A stretch of DNA of 64,000 nt from Chitinophagaceae bacterium (lineage in GTDB: Bacteria > Bacteroidota > Bacteroidia > Chitinophagales > Chitinophagaceae): contig JAQBNK010000152.1 in assembly GCA_028288595.1 (NCBI GenBank), forward strand, positions 53,911 through 117,910. Direction: 5' to 3'. Positions 49,731 through 62,130 of the stretch are shown here, one piece after another (the first letter of the stretch is position 1; each line of letters starts with the position of its first letter). The position numbers and the translations under genes are program-made. The notes beneath the pieces were generated by a model that made no database searches, was not told the origin of the DNA, and worked only from the letters and a program-made list of their open reading frames with translations.

Positions 49731-52217
49731 TTATTTTTTTGCTCTTTTCTTAAAATTGAGGTAATCCAGGTAATAGATCAGTTTGATTGATAAATTATTA
49801 TTCTGGGGTGAAGCCAGTGTATGGTCCAGGTTAGTAAAATAGCTATCCCTGTTAAGTCCGTCAGAAACAAAGCTTTCATCTTTCCATACAACATTAAGAA
49901 AACTGCCCGGGGCAAACTGCCAGGTATATACAGCGTCTACGTTAAAAATATTATAGTTCTGGTTCCTGATCGCTACATCGCTATGCTTTGTAGGCGATAG
50001 ACTGCCATTGCTTCCCAGGTCATAAAGTTGTTTTGGTTCTACCTTACTCCAGTAGTGTCTTACTCTTATCGTAACACCTGATCTGTAATTGAAATTATAT
50101 TTCGCTCTTAAAATATTTTCAACTGTATTCAGATCCCTCCTTGAAAAAATAATATCCTGCAATGATGAGCTTGAAAAATATTTCTGGTAAAAGCCTGCAT
50201 CGTTAGTAGTAGGATTATAATTCAGGTCGTGAGTTAAAGAAAATTTATCGCTGAAACGATAGCGGTGAGAAAAAATAAACTGGTGATTCGGACTGTTGAA
50301 CAATGAACGGATGCCTACAAAATAACTGAAACTGGCATAATATTTTTTAGCGGCATTGGTCTCGAACCAGGCACTGAATTGCTTTCTTACGGGCCCACTG
50401 AAAACATAACCTGCCTGGTGCGGCTCATAAAAATCATTGCTCTCCGGCACGTAACCTAAGAACACACCAATGAACCAAAGGTTTTTTAATTGCGCATTTG
50501 CGTTCACATTAGTACTGGCACGCTGAAACTTACCCTGTGTAAACTGCCCCGGAAACCTGTTATAAAGCACACTGTAATTAGCATTCATATTTACCTGCAC
50601 CCTGTTGTACCAGTTAGTCGGTTTAAGCCAGCGGTATCCTGTCCAGAAAGAATGATCGAGATAATTATTATTGAATAAGATACCCATGTCGTTGATGTCG
50701 TATTTGCTATCCACCAGTTCTTCCTGCAATTGAAAGTTCCATCTCCCCCCGGTTTTAGCAAAGCCAAGAGAATGCGAATATCCGGCTGTATTTTTTACGC
50801 CGGGCTGGGTAAGCTGGCTCACAGAAAATTTGCCGTTCCAGTTATAGGTGTTCTTTTTATTGTTCAGGTTAAAAAGCGCCGCGGTTACATTAGCATCAGG
50901 CTCGCTGCCGCTTCTTGTTACATTGGTATTAATAACAGACACCGCAGAATTATTTTTCAATGTCTGGTCCAGGACCATGATATTATAATTAGTAAGCGGG
51001 CTGGTTTCGATCTTTCTTGAATTTCCTTTATCATCCTTAACCACTGCGTACATAGGCTTTGTTAAGGCATTGAAGAACCCGATGCCTAAACCGTTTTTTG
51101 TTCTGCCCGAAACCTTTGTTGCATTAATGAGTTTGGATTCGATAGGGTTTGTAATAAAATGTTCGCCCTTGTGTATATGATCAGCAGATGTATCCTGTAC
51201 ATCATAATAATGAATGGGCTGACTCCCGATCCTGCGTGAATAAAAAAGATTTCCCTTATTAAATAATTCAGTGCCTTCGGTGAAGAAGGAACGGTTCTCA
51301 TTATATTTTACTTCAAAAGGCGAAAGATTCAATACCTGGTTATCACTTTGTACCTGCCCAAAATCAGGAACCAACGTCATATCTAAAGTAAATCCTTCTG
51401 TTATCCCGTATTTCACGTCCATGCCGCCATTCACACTCGACGACCAATTTTTTACTCCCGTGGTATTATAAGGATAATGGTTGGCATACACAGACAGGTA
51501 AGGTGAAAAAGATAAACGCAACGGCGCTTCTATTTTTTCTATACCGGTCCATAATCCCTCCTGGTTAATAAAACCATTTACTTTTGGATCAACCGGGTTC
51601 CACATATACTGCTGCCCTGTTTTATTTCTGCGGCGGGTAATATTTAAACCCCAGGTCTGATCTGCCCTGTTAGAAAACCTTAATGCAGAATATGGAATGC
51701 GCATCTCGAAGCTCCAGCCATCTGCATGCACTTTTGCTTCACTGTCCCATACCGCGTTCCAGGACGCATCTTCGCCATTATCCGAATTAGAATATTTAGC
51801 ATCGAATTGTTCCCCGTACGGCGTAACATAAAAGCCCACGGCATTGATCTTGTCATTATAAGAGTCGAGTATTACACCTACAAAATCATTCACGCCAACT
51901 AAATCACGTCCTACCAGTTCTTTTGAAATGCTATCTCTTGTTCTTTCATAACAATACCCACCTATATAAATCGAGGTATTATCATAAAGTAAATAAACGA
52001 TGGTCCTGTTTGCGGCGTCTTCGTGCTTGCCCGCATTAGGTCTCCACTCAAAAAAATCGCTTGCCGGCACCGCTTCCTTCCAGGCTGCTTCATCAATATT
52101 GCCGTCGATCTTTATAGTAGCGGTTGTTCTCTTTGCGTTTAATTGTTTAGGTAAAACCTGCGCCTGCAGCGAGAAACTGGCTAGAAGAGTAAAAAAAATG
52201 ACAAACAATCTGCGCAT
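49731..52217 (-). CDS. DUF5916 outer-membrane protein with CBM9-like N-domain
   Basis: 828 residues: signal peptide to about residue 19, a CBM9-like carbohydrate-binding domain (IKIDGNIDEAAWKEAVPASDFFEW...TSIYIGGYCYE) and then a long DUF5916 beta-barrel region rich in aromatic beta strands, ending in LIYYLDYLNF. The CBM9/DUF5916 pair is widespread in Bacteroidota; function uncertain, possibly glycan binding at the outer membrane. Single gene; its promoter region was not resolved. Confidence 0.9.
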   Translation of the reverse strand: MRRLFVIFFTLLASFSLQAQVLPKQLNAKRTTATIKIDGNIDEAAWKEAVPASDFFEWRPNAGKHEDAANRTIVYLLYDNTSIYIGGYCYERTRDSISKELVGRDLVGVNDFVGVILDSYNDKINAVGFYVTPYGEQFDAKYSNSDNGEDASWNAVWDSEAKVHADGWSFEMRIPYSALRFSNRADQTWGLNITRRRNKTGQQYMWNPVDPKVNGFINQEGLWTGIEKIEAPLRLSFSPYLSVYANHYPYNTTGVKNWSSSVNGGMDVKYGITEGFTLDMTLVPDFGQVQSDNQVLNLSPFEVKYNENRSFFTEGTELFNKGNLFYSRRIGSQPIHYYDVQDTSADHIHKGEHFITNPIESKLINATKVSGRTKNGLGIGFFNALTKPMYAVVKDDKGNSRKIETSPLTNYNIMVLDQTLKNNSAVSVINTNVTRSGSEPDANVTAALFNLNNKKNTYNWNGKFSVSQLTQPGVKNTAGYSHSLGFAKTGGRWNFQLQEELVDSKYDINDMGILFNNNYLDHSFWTGYRWLKPTNWYNRVQVNMNANYSVLYNRFPGQFTQGKFQRASTNVNANAQLKNLWFIGVFLGYVPESNDFYEPHQAGYVFSGPVRKQFSAWFETNAAKKYYASFSYFVGIRSLFNSPNHQFIFSHRYRFSDKFSLTHDLNYNPTTNDAGFYQKYFSSSSLQDIIFSRRDLNTVENILRAKYNFNYRSGVTIRVRHYWSKVEPKQLYDLGSNGSLSPTKHSDVAIRNQNYNIFNVDAVYTWQFAPGSFLNVVWKDESFVSDGLNRDSYFTNLDHTLASPQNNNLSIKLIYYLDYLNFKKRAKK

Positions 52218-52714
52218 AGGATAGAAAAGTTTTGGACAAACGAAATTAAACGGCCATAAGCTTCGAAATGTTACCGCTTATACAAAAAATTTACCGTCCG
52301 ATATTTACCGGGGAAATAACATTAAGTGCTGGTGCGAACTTATTTTCTTCCCTCCGCTATAAAAAAAACTTTACACGAGCTGGTATCATTGCCTGATGAA
52401 GTGATGATAAATTGTAAGAAAGCCTTACAAAAAAAAGAGTTTGGATTTATTTGACCGAAGCAGGAAATGCAAAAAAAGTTTAATAGAGCCTTGGATCAAA
52501 TCTTCAAAGAGAGGAATCTTATTCAACAAATTTAAATCTCATGAAAAACTTCCCTGATATTAAAGAGATTTTAACCTGCTATATACCATTGATTTTTGTT
52601 TACTGTCCTAAGTTTGTTGAACCCTGCACCCACTAACCGCAGGTGGCTTCTACTTCCCGGATTTTATAAAATATCGTTGCAGCAGCAATGCATCTTTAAT
52701 CAAAAACAAGAGAA
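52218..52714. other. 497-base gap without a convincing gene
   Basis: AT-rich. One frame from the ATG at 52541 would give a 31-residue peptide with a hydrophobic middle, ending before 52640, but it lacks supporting signals. No RNA gene or repeat recognised. Confidence 0.5.
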
Positions 52715-52990
52715 ATGGAAATTGTGGAGTTTAGTTTCGACGGTAAACCCTGCCTCGCAAAAATCAGTTACGCTAAAAGAAACCTGAATTATTATTTCTG
52801 GGCCGTTTTGCTGGACAAGAATGCCGGTAAACAACTCGGTGAATCTTTTACTTTCATAATAAGAGATTCCGGTGCTGTATTAAGTTTAACCCCTGTTAAT
52901 TCTGTAAACAAACCGGTGCTTGACTATTTTAGAACAATGGCATTAAATAATTGCATAAAAAATAAACAGGATTCCACAGATATTAATTAA
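52715..52990 (+). CDS. Hypothetical protein, 91 residues
   Basis: Small, soluble, alpha/beta, with no signal peptide. Contains FSFDGKPCLAKISYAKRNLNYYFW and FTFIIRDSGAVLSL. No family recognised. It is convergent with a 59-residue gene, with 12 bases between the two stop codons. Confidence 0.55.
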   Translation: MEIVEFSFDGKPCLAKISYAKRNLNYYFWAVLLDKNAGKQLGESFTFIIRDSGAVLSLTPVNSVNKPVLDYFRTMALNNCIKNKQDSTDIN

Positions 52991-53002
52991 CACGCACAGG
53001 CT

Positions 53003-53182
53003 TTATTTTCTTCCTGACTTTTCTAAACGGTCTATTTGTTTATCAATAGTTTCCCGCTCCAGCCGCACGGCCTTAAGTTCGGCTGATGTACCTCCATGAT
53101 CCATCACCTGGAGAAATTTTTTTGACTCCCTTAAAAACTGCTGATACAGTTTCAGTATCCTCTCAGTTGTTTTGTTTATCAT
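53003..53182 (-). CDS. Hypothetical coiled-coil protein, 59 residues
   Basis: ATG at 53182 to TAA at 53003. The product is strongly helical and charged: KTTERILKLYQQFLRESKKF, then a Gly-Gly turn and RLERETIDKQIDRLEKS. Two amphipathic helices around a turn suggest a helical hairpin or coiled-coil dimer. The composition is too regular for a chance frame. No family recognised. Confidence 0.55.
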   Translation of the reverse strand: MINKTTERILKLYQQFLRESKKFLQVMDHGGTSAELKAVRLERETIDKQIDRLEKSGRK

Positions 53183-53527
53183 ACCAGTAATAATTCAGAG
53201 ACCGTGCCAGACGGGCAATTCCAAGCGGATATTTACGAAGGCTATACTTATGTATGTTGAACATTTCCAAGGGCTTATTTAAAAGCGGCTTTTGCTATAT
53301 GCCTTATGCCGCGGAAACGCTTTGTTTGCCTCATTATATTGCTATTAATCCGCTACCCCTGGCTGCGGTAATTGTTTGAAAATCGTAATGACTTCTTTGA
53401 AGCACATTATGAATATCTTTCCAGATAGCCTTCATTTGTATTTAATATTCAAATACAGGTCCCATTCAAAAGATGTACTGATTTTTTTGTTGAATTTGGC
53501 CCTGCTTAGATTGATAAGTTTGATCAA
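53183..53527. other. 345-base gap before the AraC gene
   Basis: No coding frame. At the right end a promoter-like pair is present: TTTG at 53495-53498 and TAAGTTTG at 53515-53522, 5 bases before the AraC start codon. Nothing recognised in the rest. Confidence 0.5.
53495..53522 (+). promoter_or_regulatory. Promoter of the AraC-type gene
   Basis: TTTG (-33 type) and TAAGTTTG (exact TAnnTTTG) separated by 16 bases. The -7 box ends only 5 bases before the ATG, so the transcript would be nearly leaderless. Confidence 0.5.
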
Positions 53528-54427
53528 ATGAATAAAGTTGAAACGATAGAAGAATTTTATAAAAGAAAGTTCGACTGGATGCCTGACAATATTAAAAATG
53601 AGATCGGGCACTTCAATGTGTTTACATTAGATCCTTTTGTAGGTGATAAAGCGCAACCTGTCCCTTATAAACGAAGAGACTACTTTAAGATCATGCTGGT
53701 GATTGGTAACAGCAAAGTACACTATGCGGACAAAGTGGTTGAAGTTTAAAAACAGGCACTATCATTTTCCAATCCGCATATTCCTTATAAATGGGAGCAC
53801 CTGGATAATGTGCGAAAGGGATTCTTCTGCATATTCAACCAGCACTTTTTTCACCAGTACGGAAACTTAAATCAATATGCGGTATTTCAACCCGAAGGAA
53901 CACACATATTCGAGTTAACCGATGAACAGGTAAGTAAAGCGCAACCGATATTTGAGCGGATGATGGGAGAGATCAATTCTGATTACATCCATAAATATGA
54001 TGTATTAAGAACGCTTGTATTCGAGCTGATACATTTTGCTTTGAAGATGCAGCCCTCTGCAAATTTCGAAAAACAACCAATTCATGCTTCGCAAAGGATA
54101 TCAACTATGTTTTTAGAACTATTAGAACGCCAGTTTCCTATTGATGACAACCACCATACGGTCATTCTGCGCTCGGCGTCAGATTTTGCGAAGCAACTAA
54201 ATGTGCATGTCAATCATTTAAATAAAGCACTGAAAGAAACAACCGATAAAACGACTTCTCAATTAATTTCAGAGCGTATACTGCAGGAAGCAAAGGTGCT
54301 GCTGAAACACAGCCCCTGGACCGTTTCTGAAATAGCCTACGCTTTAGGTTTTACTGAAGTGAGCCACTTCAACAACTTCTTCAAAAAACATATTCAGATC
54401 AGTCCGCTGAAGTTCAGAAATGTTTGA
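53528..54427 (+). pseudogene. AraC-family regulator interrupted by an in-frame stop codon
   Basis: The reading frame from the ATG at 53528 to the stop at 54427 is continuous except for a TAA at codon 74 (53747-53749). Before it: MNKVETIEEFYKRKFDWMPD and KRRDYFKIMLVIG, an AraC-type sensing domain. After it the same frame continues K-Q-A-L-S-F-S-N-P-H-I-P-Y-K-W-E, the expected continuation of the barrel, and later the complete double helix-turn-helix (QEAKVLLKHSPWTVSEIAYALGF, HFNNFFKKHI). Total 298 residues, the normal family size. A restart at the GTG at 53810 would give only the C-terminal 205 residues. It precedes the redox gene cluster. Confidence 0.85.
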
Positions 54428-54497
54428 ATTTCGTAAACTCTTGTTTGGTTTTTGCTGGTTTCGTCTATCGCATGTGCCGACCTTTGTGTTGCATTAA

Positions 54498-55508
<1,011 letters not shown>

Positions 55509-55518
55509 AATCATTACT

Positions 55519-56097
55519 GTGAAAAATGTAATTATACTCGGTGCAAGCGGTAATATAGCAAAGCACGTGATTGATATTTTAATAAATAAAGATGATATCA
55601 GCTTAACCTTATTCTTGCGAAATAAAAGCAGGATAAGAAATAATGATGTTTCCAAAGCCAGAATTATTGAAGGTGATGTTCTCGATTATGATCAACTCAA
55701 ACAAGCGCTGCAAGAACAAGACATCATCTATGCAAATCTTGCAGGCGATCTTGAAGCGATGGCAAAGAACATTGTACACTCAATGAAAGAAACGGGTGTT
55801 AAAAAGATCATCTTCATCAGCTCAATAGGAATTTATAATTTACCTGTTAAGCCGGTACTGATTCCATACCGTAAAGCTGCTGATGTAATAGAAGCATCAA
55901 GCTTCGAGTATACGATCTTAAGGCCAACGTGGTTTAGCAATACAGACGAAGTGGATTATGAAATAACAAGAAAAGATGAGCCGGAAAAAGGTTCAGTCAT
56001 TTCTCAGAAAAGCCTGGCAACTTTTATCGCAACACTAATCCAGTCCCCCGAAAAATATGCTCGTGAAAATCTTGGTATTAACAAACCGGACTCTTGA
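55519..56097 (+). CDS. NAD(P)-binding epimerase/NmrA-like protein
   Basis: 192 residues with a Rossmann start VIILGASGNIAKHV, then ARIIEGDVLDYDQLKQAL, KKIIFISSIGIY and YTILRPTWFSN, the pattern of SDR-like NAD(P)H-binding/NmrA proteins. The open frame extends to 55453, inside the previous gene, so I start at the GTG at 55519, 10 bases after the AKR stop. Likely co-transcribed with it. Substrate unknown. Confidence 0.88.
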   Translation: MKNVIILGASGNIAKHVIDILINKDDISLTLFLRNKSRIRNNDVSKARIIEGDVLDYDQLKQALQEQDIIYANLAGDLEAMAKNIVHSMKETGVKKIIFISSIGIYNLPVKPVLIPYRKAADVIEASSFEYTILRPTWFSNTDEVDYEITRKDEPEKGSVISQKSLATFIATLIQSPEKYARENLGINKPDS

Positions 56098-56147
56098 TTA
56101 ACTTGTTCTCTTAAGATTCGGATTTTAATTTGCAGTACTACGGCTTT

Positions 56148-57386
56148 ATGGCAAACACCACCAATAAAACTTTCATCATTATCATAATGGGGCTGCTTAC
56201 AGCTATCGGTCCGTTGTCGATAGACATGTATCTCCCTGCATTTCCTGCAATTGCAAAGAGTTTACACGCTGATATTTCTGACATCACCCTTTCGCTTTCC
56301 AGTTTTTTTATCGGCATTTCTGCGGGACAATTATTATACGGTCCGCTGCTGGAACGGTACGGTAGAAAGCCGCCTTTATACGCCGGGCTCTGCCTTTACT
56401 TTCTTGCATCGGTTGGATGCGCCTTTGCAGAGTCGGTGAATGTATTAATTGTTCTCCGGCTCTTGCAGGCAACCGGTGGATGTGCAGGAATGGTAGCAGC
56501 CCGAGCAATGGTGAGAGACCTTTTTGATGTAAAACAAAATGCAAAAGTATTTTCTATGCTGATGCTGGTAGTATCGGTTTCACCCATCATAGCGCCTACA
56601 CTTGGCGGTTATATTACGGCCGCATTCGGATGGCGCTATGTTTTTGCTGTGCTTATTTTTGTTGTGCTCATTATTCTATTGGGTACTTATTTTTTTCTGC
56701 CTGAAAGCAAACAACCTGATCCCAATTTTTCATTAAGGCCCGCCCCTATACTTCGCAACTTCGCATCGGTTCTGAAGCATTCTCACTTTCTCACTTTTGC
56801 TTTAACAGGCGCCATTTCTTACGCAGGCCTTTACGCTTATATCGGTGGTGCGCCTTATGTATTTATGGAACTCTTTAAAGTAAGCGAATCGCAGTTCGGA
56901 TGGATATTCGCCATTATAGCCATGGGTCTTATCGGCGCCAGCCAGGTTAATAACATCGCACTAAAATATTATAGCAGCGAACGCATCATTAAAATAGCAT
57001 CGCTCTGCCAAAGTATTATCGGGATCACGTTTGTTTGTCTAACTATATCCGGCGTAAGTAATTTATATCTCACCGTGTTTCTCGCATTTACTTTTCTTGC
57101 CTGCCAGGGATTTATTTTTCCTAACGCCACCGCACTGGCATTAGCGCCTTTAGGGCATAATGCAGGTAATGCTTCTGCGCTAATCGGCGCCATTCAAATG
57201 ACGGTCGGTGCATGTGCAGCAGCTATCATCAGTGTGTTACAAAATCGTACGGCATTGCCAATGGCGGGTGTAATGACTTTTTGCGCCGCGACGGCTTTCG
57301 TGGTTTTTATATCAGGAAGAAAATTGATGAGAAGAAGTGTTGATGTGCCAAAGGAAGAAAGAATGGAAACGATCAGTTCATTGTAG
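56148..57386 (+). CDS. Bcr/CflA-type MFS drug exporter
   Basis: About 412 residues with 12 membrane helices. The Bcr/CflA signature GPLSIDMYLPAFPAIA in the first helix is present, as are the MFS loop LLYGPLLERYGRKPPL and the RLLQATGGCAGMVAARAMVRDLF segment. Exports drugs, sulfonamides or metabolites; substrate not inferable. The frame opens at a TTG at 56130; the ATG at 56148 (MANTTNKTF) is the better start. Confidence 0.94.
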   Translation: MANTTNKTFIIIIMGLLTAIGPLSIDMYLPAFPAIAKSLHADISDITLSLSSFFIGISAGQLLYGPLLERYGRKPPLYAGLCLYFLASVGCAFAESVNVLIVLRLLQATGGCAGMVAARAMVRDLFDVKQNAKVFSMLMLVVSVSPIIAPTLGGYITAAFGWRYVFAVLIFVVLIILLGTYFFLPESKQPDPNFSLRPAPILRNFASVLKHSHFLTFALTGAISYAGLYAYIGGAPYVFMELFKVSESQFGWIFAIIAMGLIGASQVNNIALKYYSSERIIKIASLCQSIIGITFVCLTISGVSNLYLTVFLAFTFLACQGFIFPNATALALAPLGHNAGNASALIGAIQMTVGACAAAIISVLQNRTALPMAGVMTFCAATAFVVFISGRKLMRRSVDVPKEERMETISSL

Positions 57387-57393
57387 TGGTGTT

Positions 57394-57435
57394 TCTCATT
57401 ATTCATTATTCATTATTCATTACTCATTACTAATT
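57394..57435. repeat. Heptamer array (ATTCATT type), six units
   Basis: TCTCATT, ATTCATT x3, ACTCATT, ACTAATT in register, starting 8 bases after the MFS gene stop codon. Confidence 0.82.
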
Positions 57436-57454
57436 GTCGAATTAAATAAATCAT

Positions 57455-58201
57455 ATGAACAATAACATTGAAGGAAAAGTAATCGTCATCACCGGGGCCA
57501 GCAGCGGTCTTGGTGAAGCTGCAGCAAGACATCTTTCTGCACAAGGGGCAATCGTTGTATTAGGTGCAAGACGTGTTGAGCGGATTCAATCATTAGCAAA
57601 AGAATTGACTGACAAGGGAGCTAAAGCACTTGCAATTTCAACCGATGTTACACAGCATGAGCAAGTGAAGGCATTAGTGAATGCTGCTGTAAAAAATTAC
57701 GGGCGCATCGATGTGATCATTAATAATGCGGGCCTCATGCCACAATCACCGCTGGATCGTTTAAAGATCGATGAGTGGAACCAGATGATCGATGTAAACA
57801 TAAAGGGCGTATTGTATGGCATCGCAGCAGCGCTTCCTTATATGAAAGATCAAAAATCCGGACACATCATTAATGTTTCTTCTGTTGCAGGTCATAAAGT
57901 TCGTGCAGGCGGCGCAGTTTATTCTGCTACCAAACATGCAGTGAGAGTAATATCAGAAGGGTTGCGGCAGGAAGTAAAACCTTATAATCTGCGCACTACT
58001 ATTATCTCGCCTGGTGCCGTAGATACAGAATTGCCTAACACGATCAGCGAACCGGATGTAGCAGAAAATATGCAGAAGTATTACAAGGATATTGCGATCC
58101 CTGCCGATTCATTTGCAAGAGCAGTTGCTTTTGCAATCAGTCAGCCCGATAATATTGACATCAACGAAATATTATACAGGCCCACAAAACAGGAATTTTA
58201 A
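57455..58201 (+). CDS. Classical SDR-family oxidoreductase
   Basis: 248 residues with [10 protein letters not shown] (cofactor, residues 13-22), NNAG at 90-93, catalytic Ser143, Tyr156 and Lys160 (YSATKHA). The acidic/basic pattern GARRVER after strand 2 suggests NADP(H). The substrate is unknown. It follows the MFS exporter across a heptamer array and precedes the cupin gene by 32 bases. Confidence 0.94.
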   Translation: MNNNIEGKVIVITGASSGLGEAAARHLSAQGAIVVLGARRVERIQSLAKELTDKGAKALAISTDVTQHEQVKALVNAAVKNYGRIDVIINNAGLMPQSPLDRLKIDEWNQMIDVNIKGVLYGIAAALPYMKDQKSGHIINVSSVAGHKVRAGGAVYSATKHAVRVISEGLRQEVKPYNLRTTIISPGAVDTELPNTISEPDVAENMQKYYKDIAIPADSFARAVAFAISQPDNIDINEILYRPTKQEF

Positions 58202-58233
58202 ATTGATTATTTAATCATCATAAAAAAATACTT

Positions 58234-58629
58234 ATGGAAATTATAAGAATAGGTACACAGCCCTCCGGTAAAGGACCAGCGGATTGGTTCACTGGTTCTG
58301 TACGGATAGATCCATTGTTTCAGCCGAATGATGCGAGACGTGCAGCAGCCGCCGTTGTTACATTCGAGCCGGGTGCGAGAACAGCTTGGCACACGCACCC
58401 GTTGGGACAAACATTAATTGTTACTGCAGGTTGCGGCTGGGTACAACGTGAGGGCGGCCCGGTTGAAGAGATACATCCCGGTGATGTGGTCTGGTTTGCA
58501 CCCAATGAAAAACACTGGCACGGCGCAACAGCGACTACCGGTATGACGCATATTGCTACGCAGGAACAACTGGATGGTAAAGTGGTGGAATGGATGGAAC
58601 ACGTGGCAGATGATGATTATCGCAGGTAA
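58234..58629 (+). CDS. Cupin-domain protein of the mandelonitrile-lyase-like type
   Basis: 131 residues, one cupin barrel: [21 protein letters not shown] (first cupin motif with two metal-binding His) and [18 protein letters not shown] (second motif with the third and fourth His). The WHTHPLGQ...HWHG form matches the small cupins related to bacterial hydroxynitrile lyases. The activity in the cell is unknown; it probably belongs with the SDR and AKR as a detoxification unit. Confidence 0.92.
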   Translation: MEIIRIGTQPSGKGPADWFTGSVRIDPLFQPNDARRAAAAVVTFEPGARTAWHTHPLGQTLIVTAGCGWVQREGGPVEEIHPGDVVWFAPNEKHWHGATATTGMTHIATQEQLDGKVVEWMEHVADDDYRR

Positions 58630-58716
58630 GGGGATATTGTTACATAGATTAATTGTTCAATGTTAGTCAGCCAAATTCAGCGGCGCTGATTTTTATTTCT
58701 AAATTTAATTTAAACC

Positions 58717-59214
58717 ATGTCATCAGAGTTTATTACTGTACTGGCAAACCTTGCGCTGACTTTGTCGTTAATCGTTGCCATTGTTTTCGGAATTGCAGAA
58801 GTTAATGCAACCAAAAGGGATCGTCGCGAACGGCTGACCGTAGAAACATTGAACAACTTTCAATCGAGAGAGTTCGCAGAAATGATGCTTTTTACAACTA
58901 TTACTAAATTTCCAAAAGCTTATTCCGACTGGCTCTTGCTGCAACAGGAAGACCGTGTGCGATTCATAAATCTTATGCAGCAAATGGAAACGCTGGGAAT
59001 TTTATTAGCGGATAAATTAATCGATATCAGCTTAGTAGATAAAACACTGGGATCATTCGTTACCTCTACCTGGGAAAAATATAAACCAGTTGTTCTGGAC
59101 ATGAGAGAAAAACTTCCCGATCCTTTCCTCGCAGAATACTTTCAATGGATAGCAGAACAGATTGAAACACGGATGAAAGAAAATCCCCGTAAGCCATTTT
59201 ATCAATCTTCCTGA
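58717..59214 (+). CDS. Membrane-anchored hypothetical protein (DUF4760-like)
   Basis: 165 residues: one N-terminal membrane helix (about residues 8-27), a basic stretch NATKRDRRERL, then helical segments (SREFAEMMLFTTITKF). The arrangement resembles DUF4760 proteins, but I am not sure of the assignment. Function unknown. Confidence 0.6.
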   Translation: MSSEFITVLANLALTLSLIVAIVFGIAEVNATKRDRRERLTVETLNNFQSREFAEMMLFTTITKFPKAYSDWLLLQQEDRVRFINLMQQMETLGILLADKLIDISLVDKTLGSFVTSTWEKYKPVVLDMREKLPDPFLAEYFQWIAEQIETRMKENPRKPFYQSS

Positions 59215-59267
59215 ATAATTTCTTCCGCAACCGGTTCAACTTAATGCCAGCACTCAACAACGTTATT

Positions 59268-59297
59268 GCCGAATTGTTGAATAGTTGAATTGCCGAA

Positions 59298-59299
<2 letters not shown>
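59268..59299. repeat. Octamer array (TTGCCGAA/TTGTTGAA), four units
   Basis: TTGCCGAA, TTGTTGAA, TAGTTGAA, TTGCCGAA in register, ending in the first bases of the GH97 stop region. Like the heptamer arrays but with period 8. Confidence 0.7.
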
Positions 59300-61412
<2,113 letters not shown>

Positions 61413-61497
61413 TCAGAGATATTTTACCGAAAGTATAGAAAAGGAAAGGAATCAGTAAAGCAATATTCATTTCTGATTTTTGATCGCAGTTTACGAT

Positions 61498-61539
61498 CAC
61501 TCATCATCATTACTCATTCCTCATCACTCATTTCTCATT
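61498..61539. repeat. Heptamer array (ACTCATT type), six units
   Basis: CACTCAT, CATCATT, ACTCATT, CCTCATC, ACTCATT, TCTCATT in register. The last unit spans the stop codon of the leftward Lrp gene. Confidence 0.8.
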
Positions 61540-61996
61540 TCTTCCTGATAATCTTCGGCGCCGAATTACCGGACAAGATAATCGACGTACTCGTCTCTCC
61601 AAATTCCTGCAATTTTTCTATCACATTCTCCAGTTCTTTGGTAGAAGCCACAATTACTTTCAGCATAGAACAATGCGCTCCGGTAATCCCGTACCACTCT
61701 ACTACTTCCGGCATTTGATCTACCATTTTGATCATGTCTGCATGCGAGATTTTAGTCGCTTTATAATGAATGAAGACAGGCACACTCAGTCCCAGCTTAT
61801 CGTAATCTACTATTGTCCTGTAACCTTTGATATAACCCTCCTCTTCCAGTTTTTTAATACGTTCAGCAACAGCCGGTGCGGACAAACCGATTCTTTTTCC
61901 AATTTCAACAACTGTAATGCGGGCATTCATTTGCAATTCCTGGATGATTTTCCAGTGGAAACCGTCTAAACCTTTATTAAGAAGTTCTTTTGCCAT
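61535..61996 (-). CDS. Lrp/AsnC-family transcriptional regulator
   Basis: 153 residues with an N-terminal helix-turn-helix (FHWKIIQELQMNARITVVEIGKRIGLSAPAVAERIKKLEEEG) and a C-terminal RAM domain (VFIHYKATKISHADM, GAHCSMLKVIVAS). I start at the ATG at 61996; the longer frame adds a non-homologous hydrophobic segment. Typical targets are amino-acid genes; here it is divergent from a NIPSNAP gene. Confidence 0.93.
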   Translation of the reverse strand: MAKELLNKGLDGFHWKIIQELQMNARITVVEIGKRIGLSAPAVAERIKKLEEEGYIKGYRTIVDYDKLGLSVPVFIHYKATKISHADMIKMVDQMPEVVEWYGITGAHCSMLKVIVASTKELENVIEKLQEFGETSTSIILSGNSAPKIIRKK

Positions 61997-62130
61997 AATT
62001 ACGTTGAAAGTAAGGCAAACAGGCAGAAAAAACATGAAATCTAAAGCGATAAATAAAGGGAGCGCCAATAGCTTTATCCGGGTGAAGACACCTTGAATCA
62101 GGCGCATTGCTTTAAACAAATCAAACAAAA

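Noticed and set aside
52541..52640. 31-residue frame in the gap after the DUF5916 gene
   Set aside because: No promoter box, no strong composition and no conservation evidence available; could be chance.
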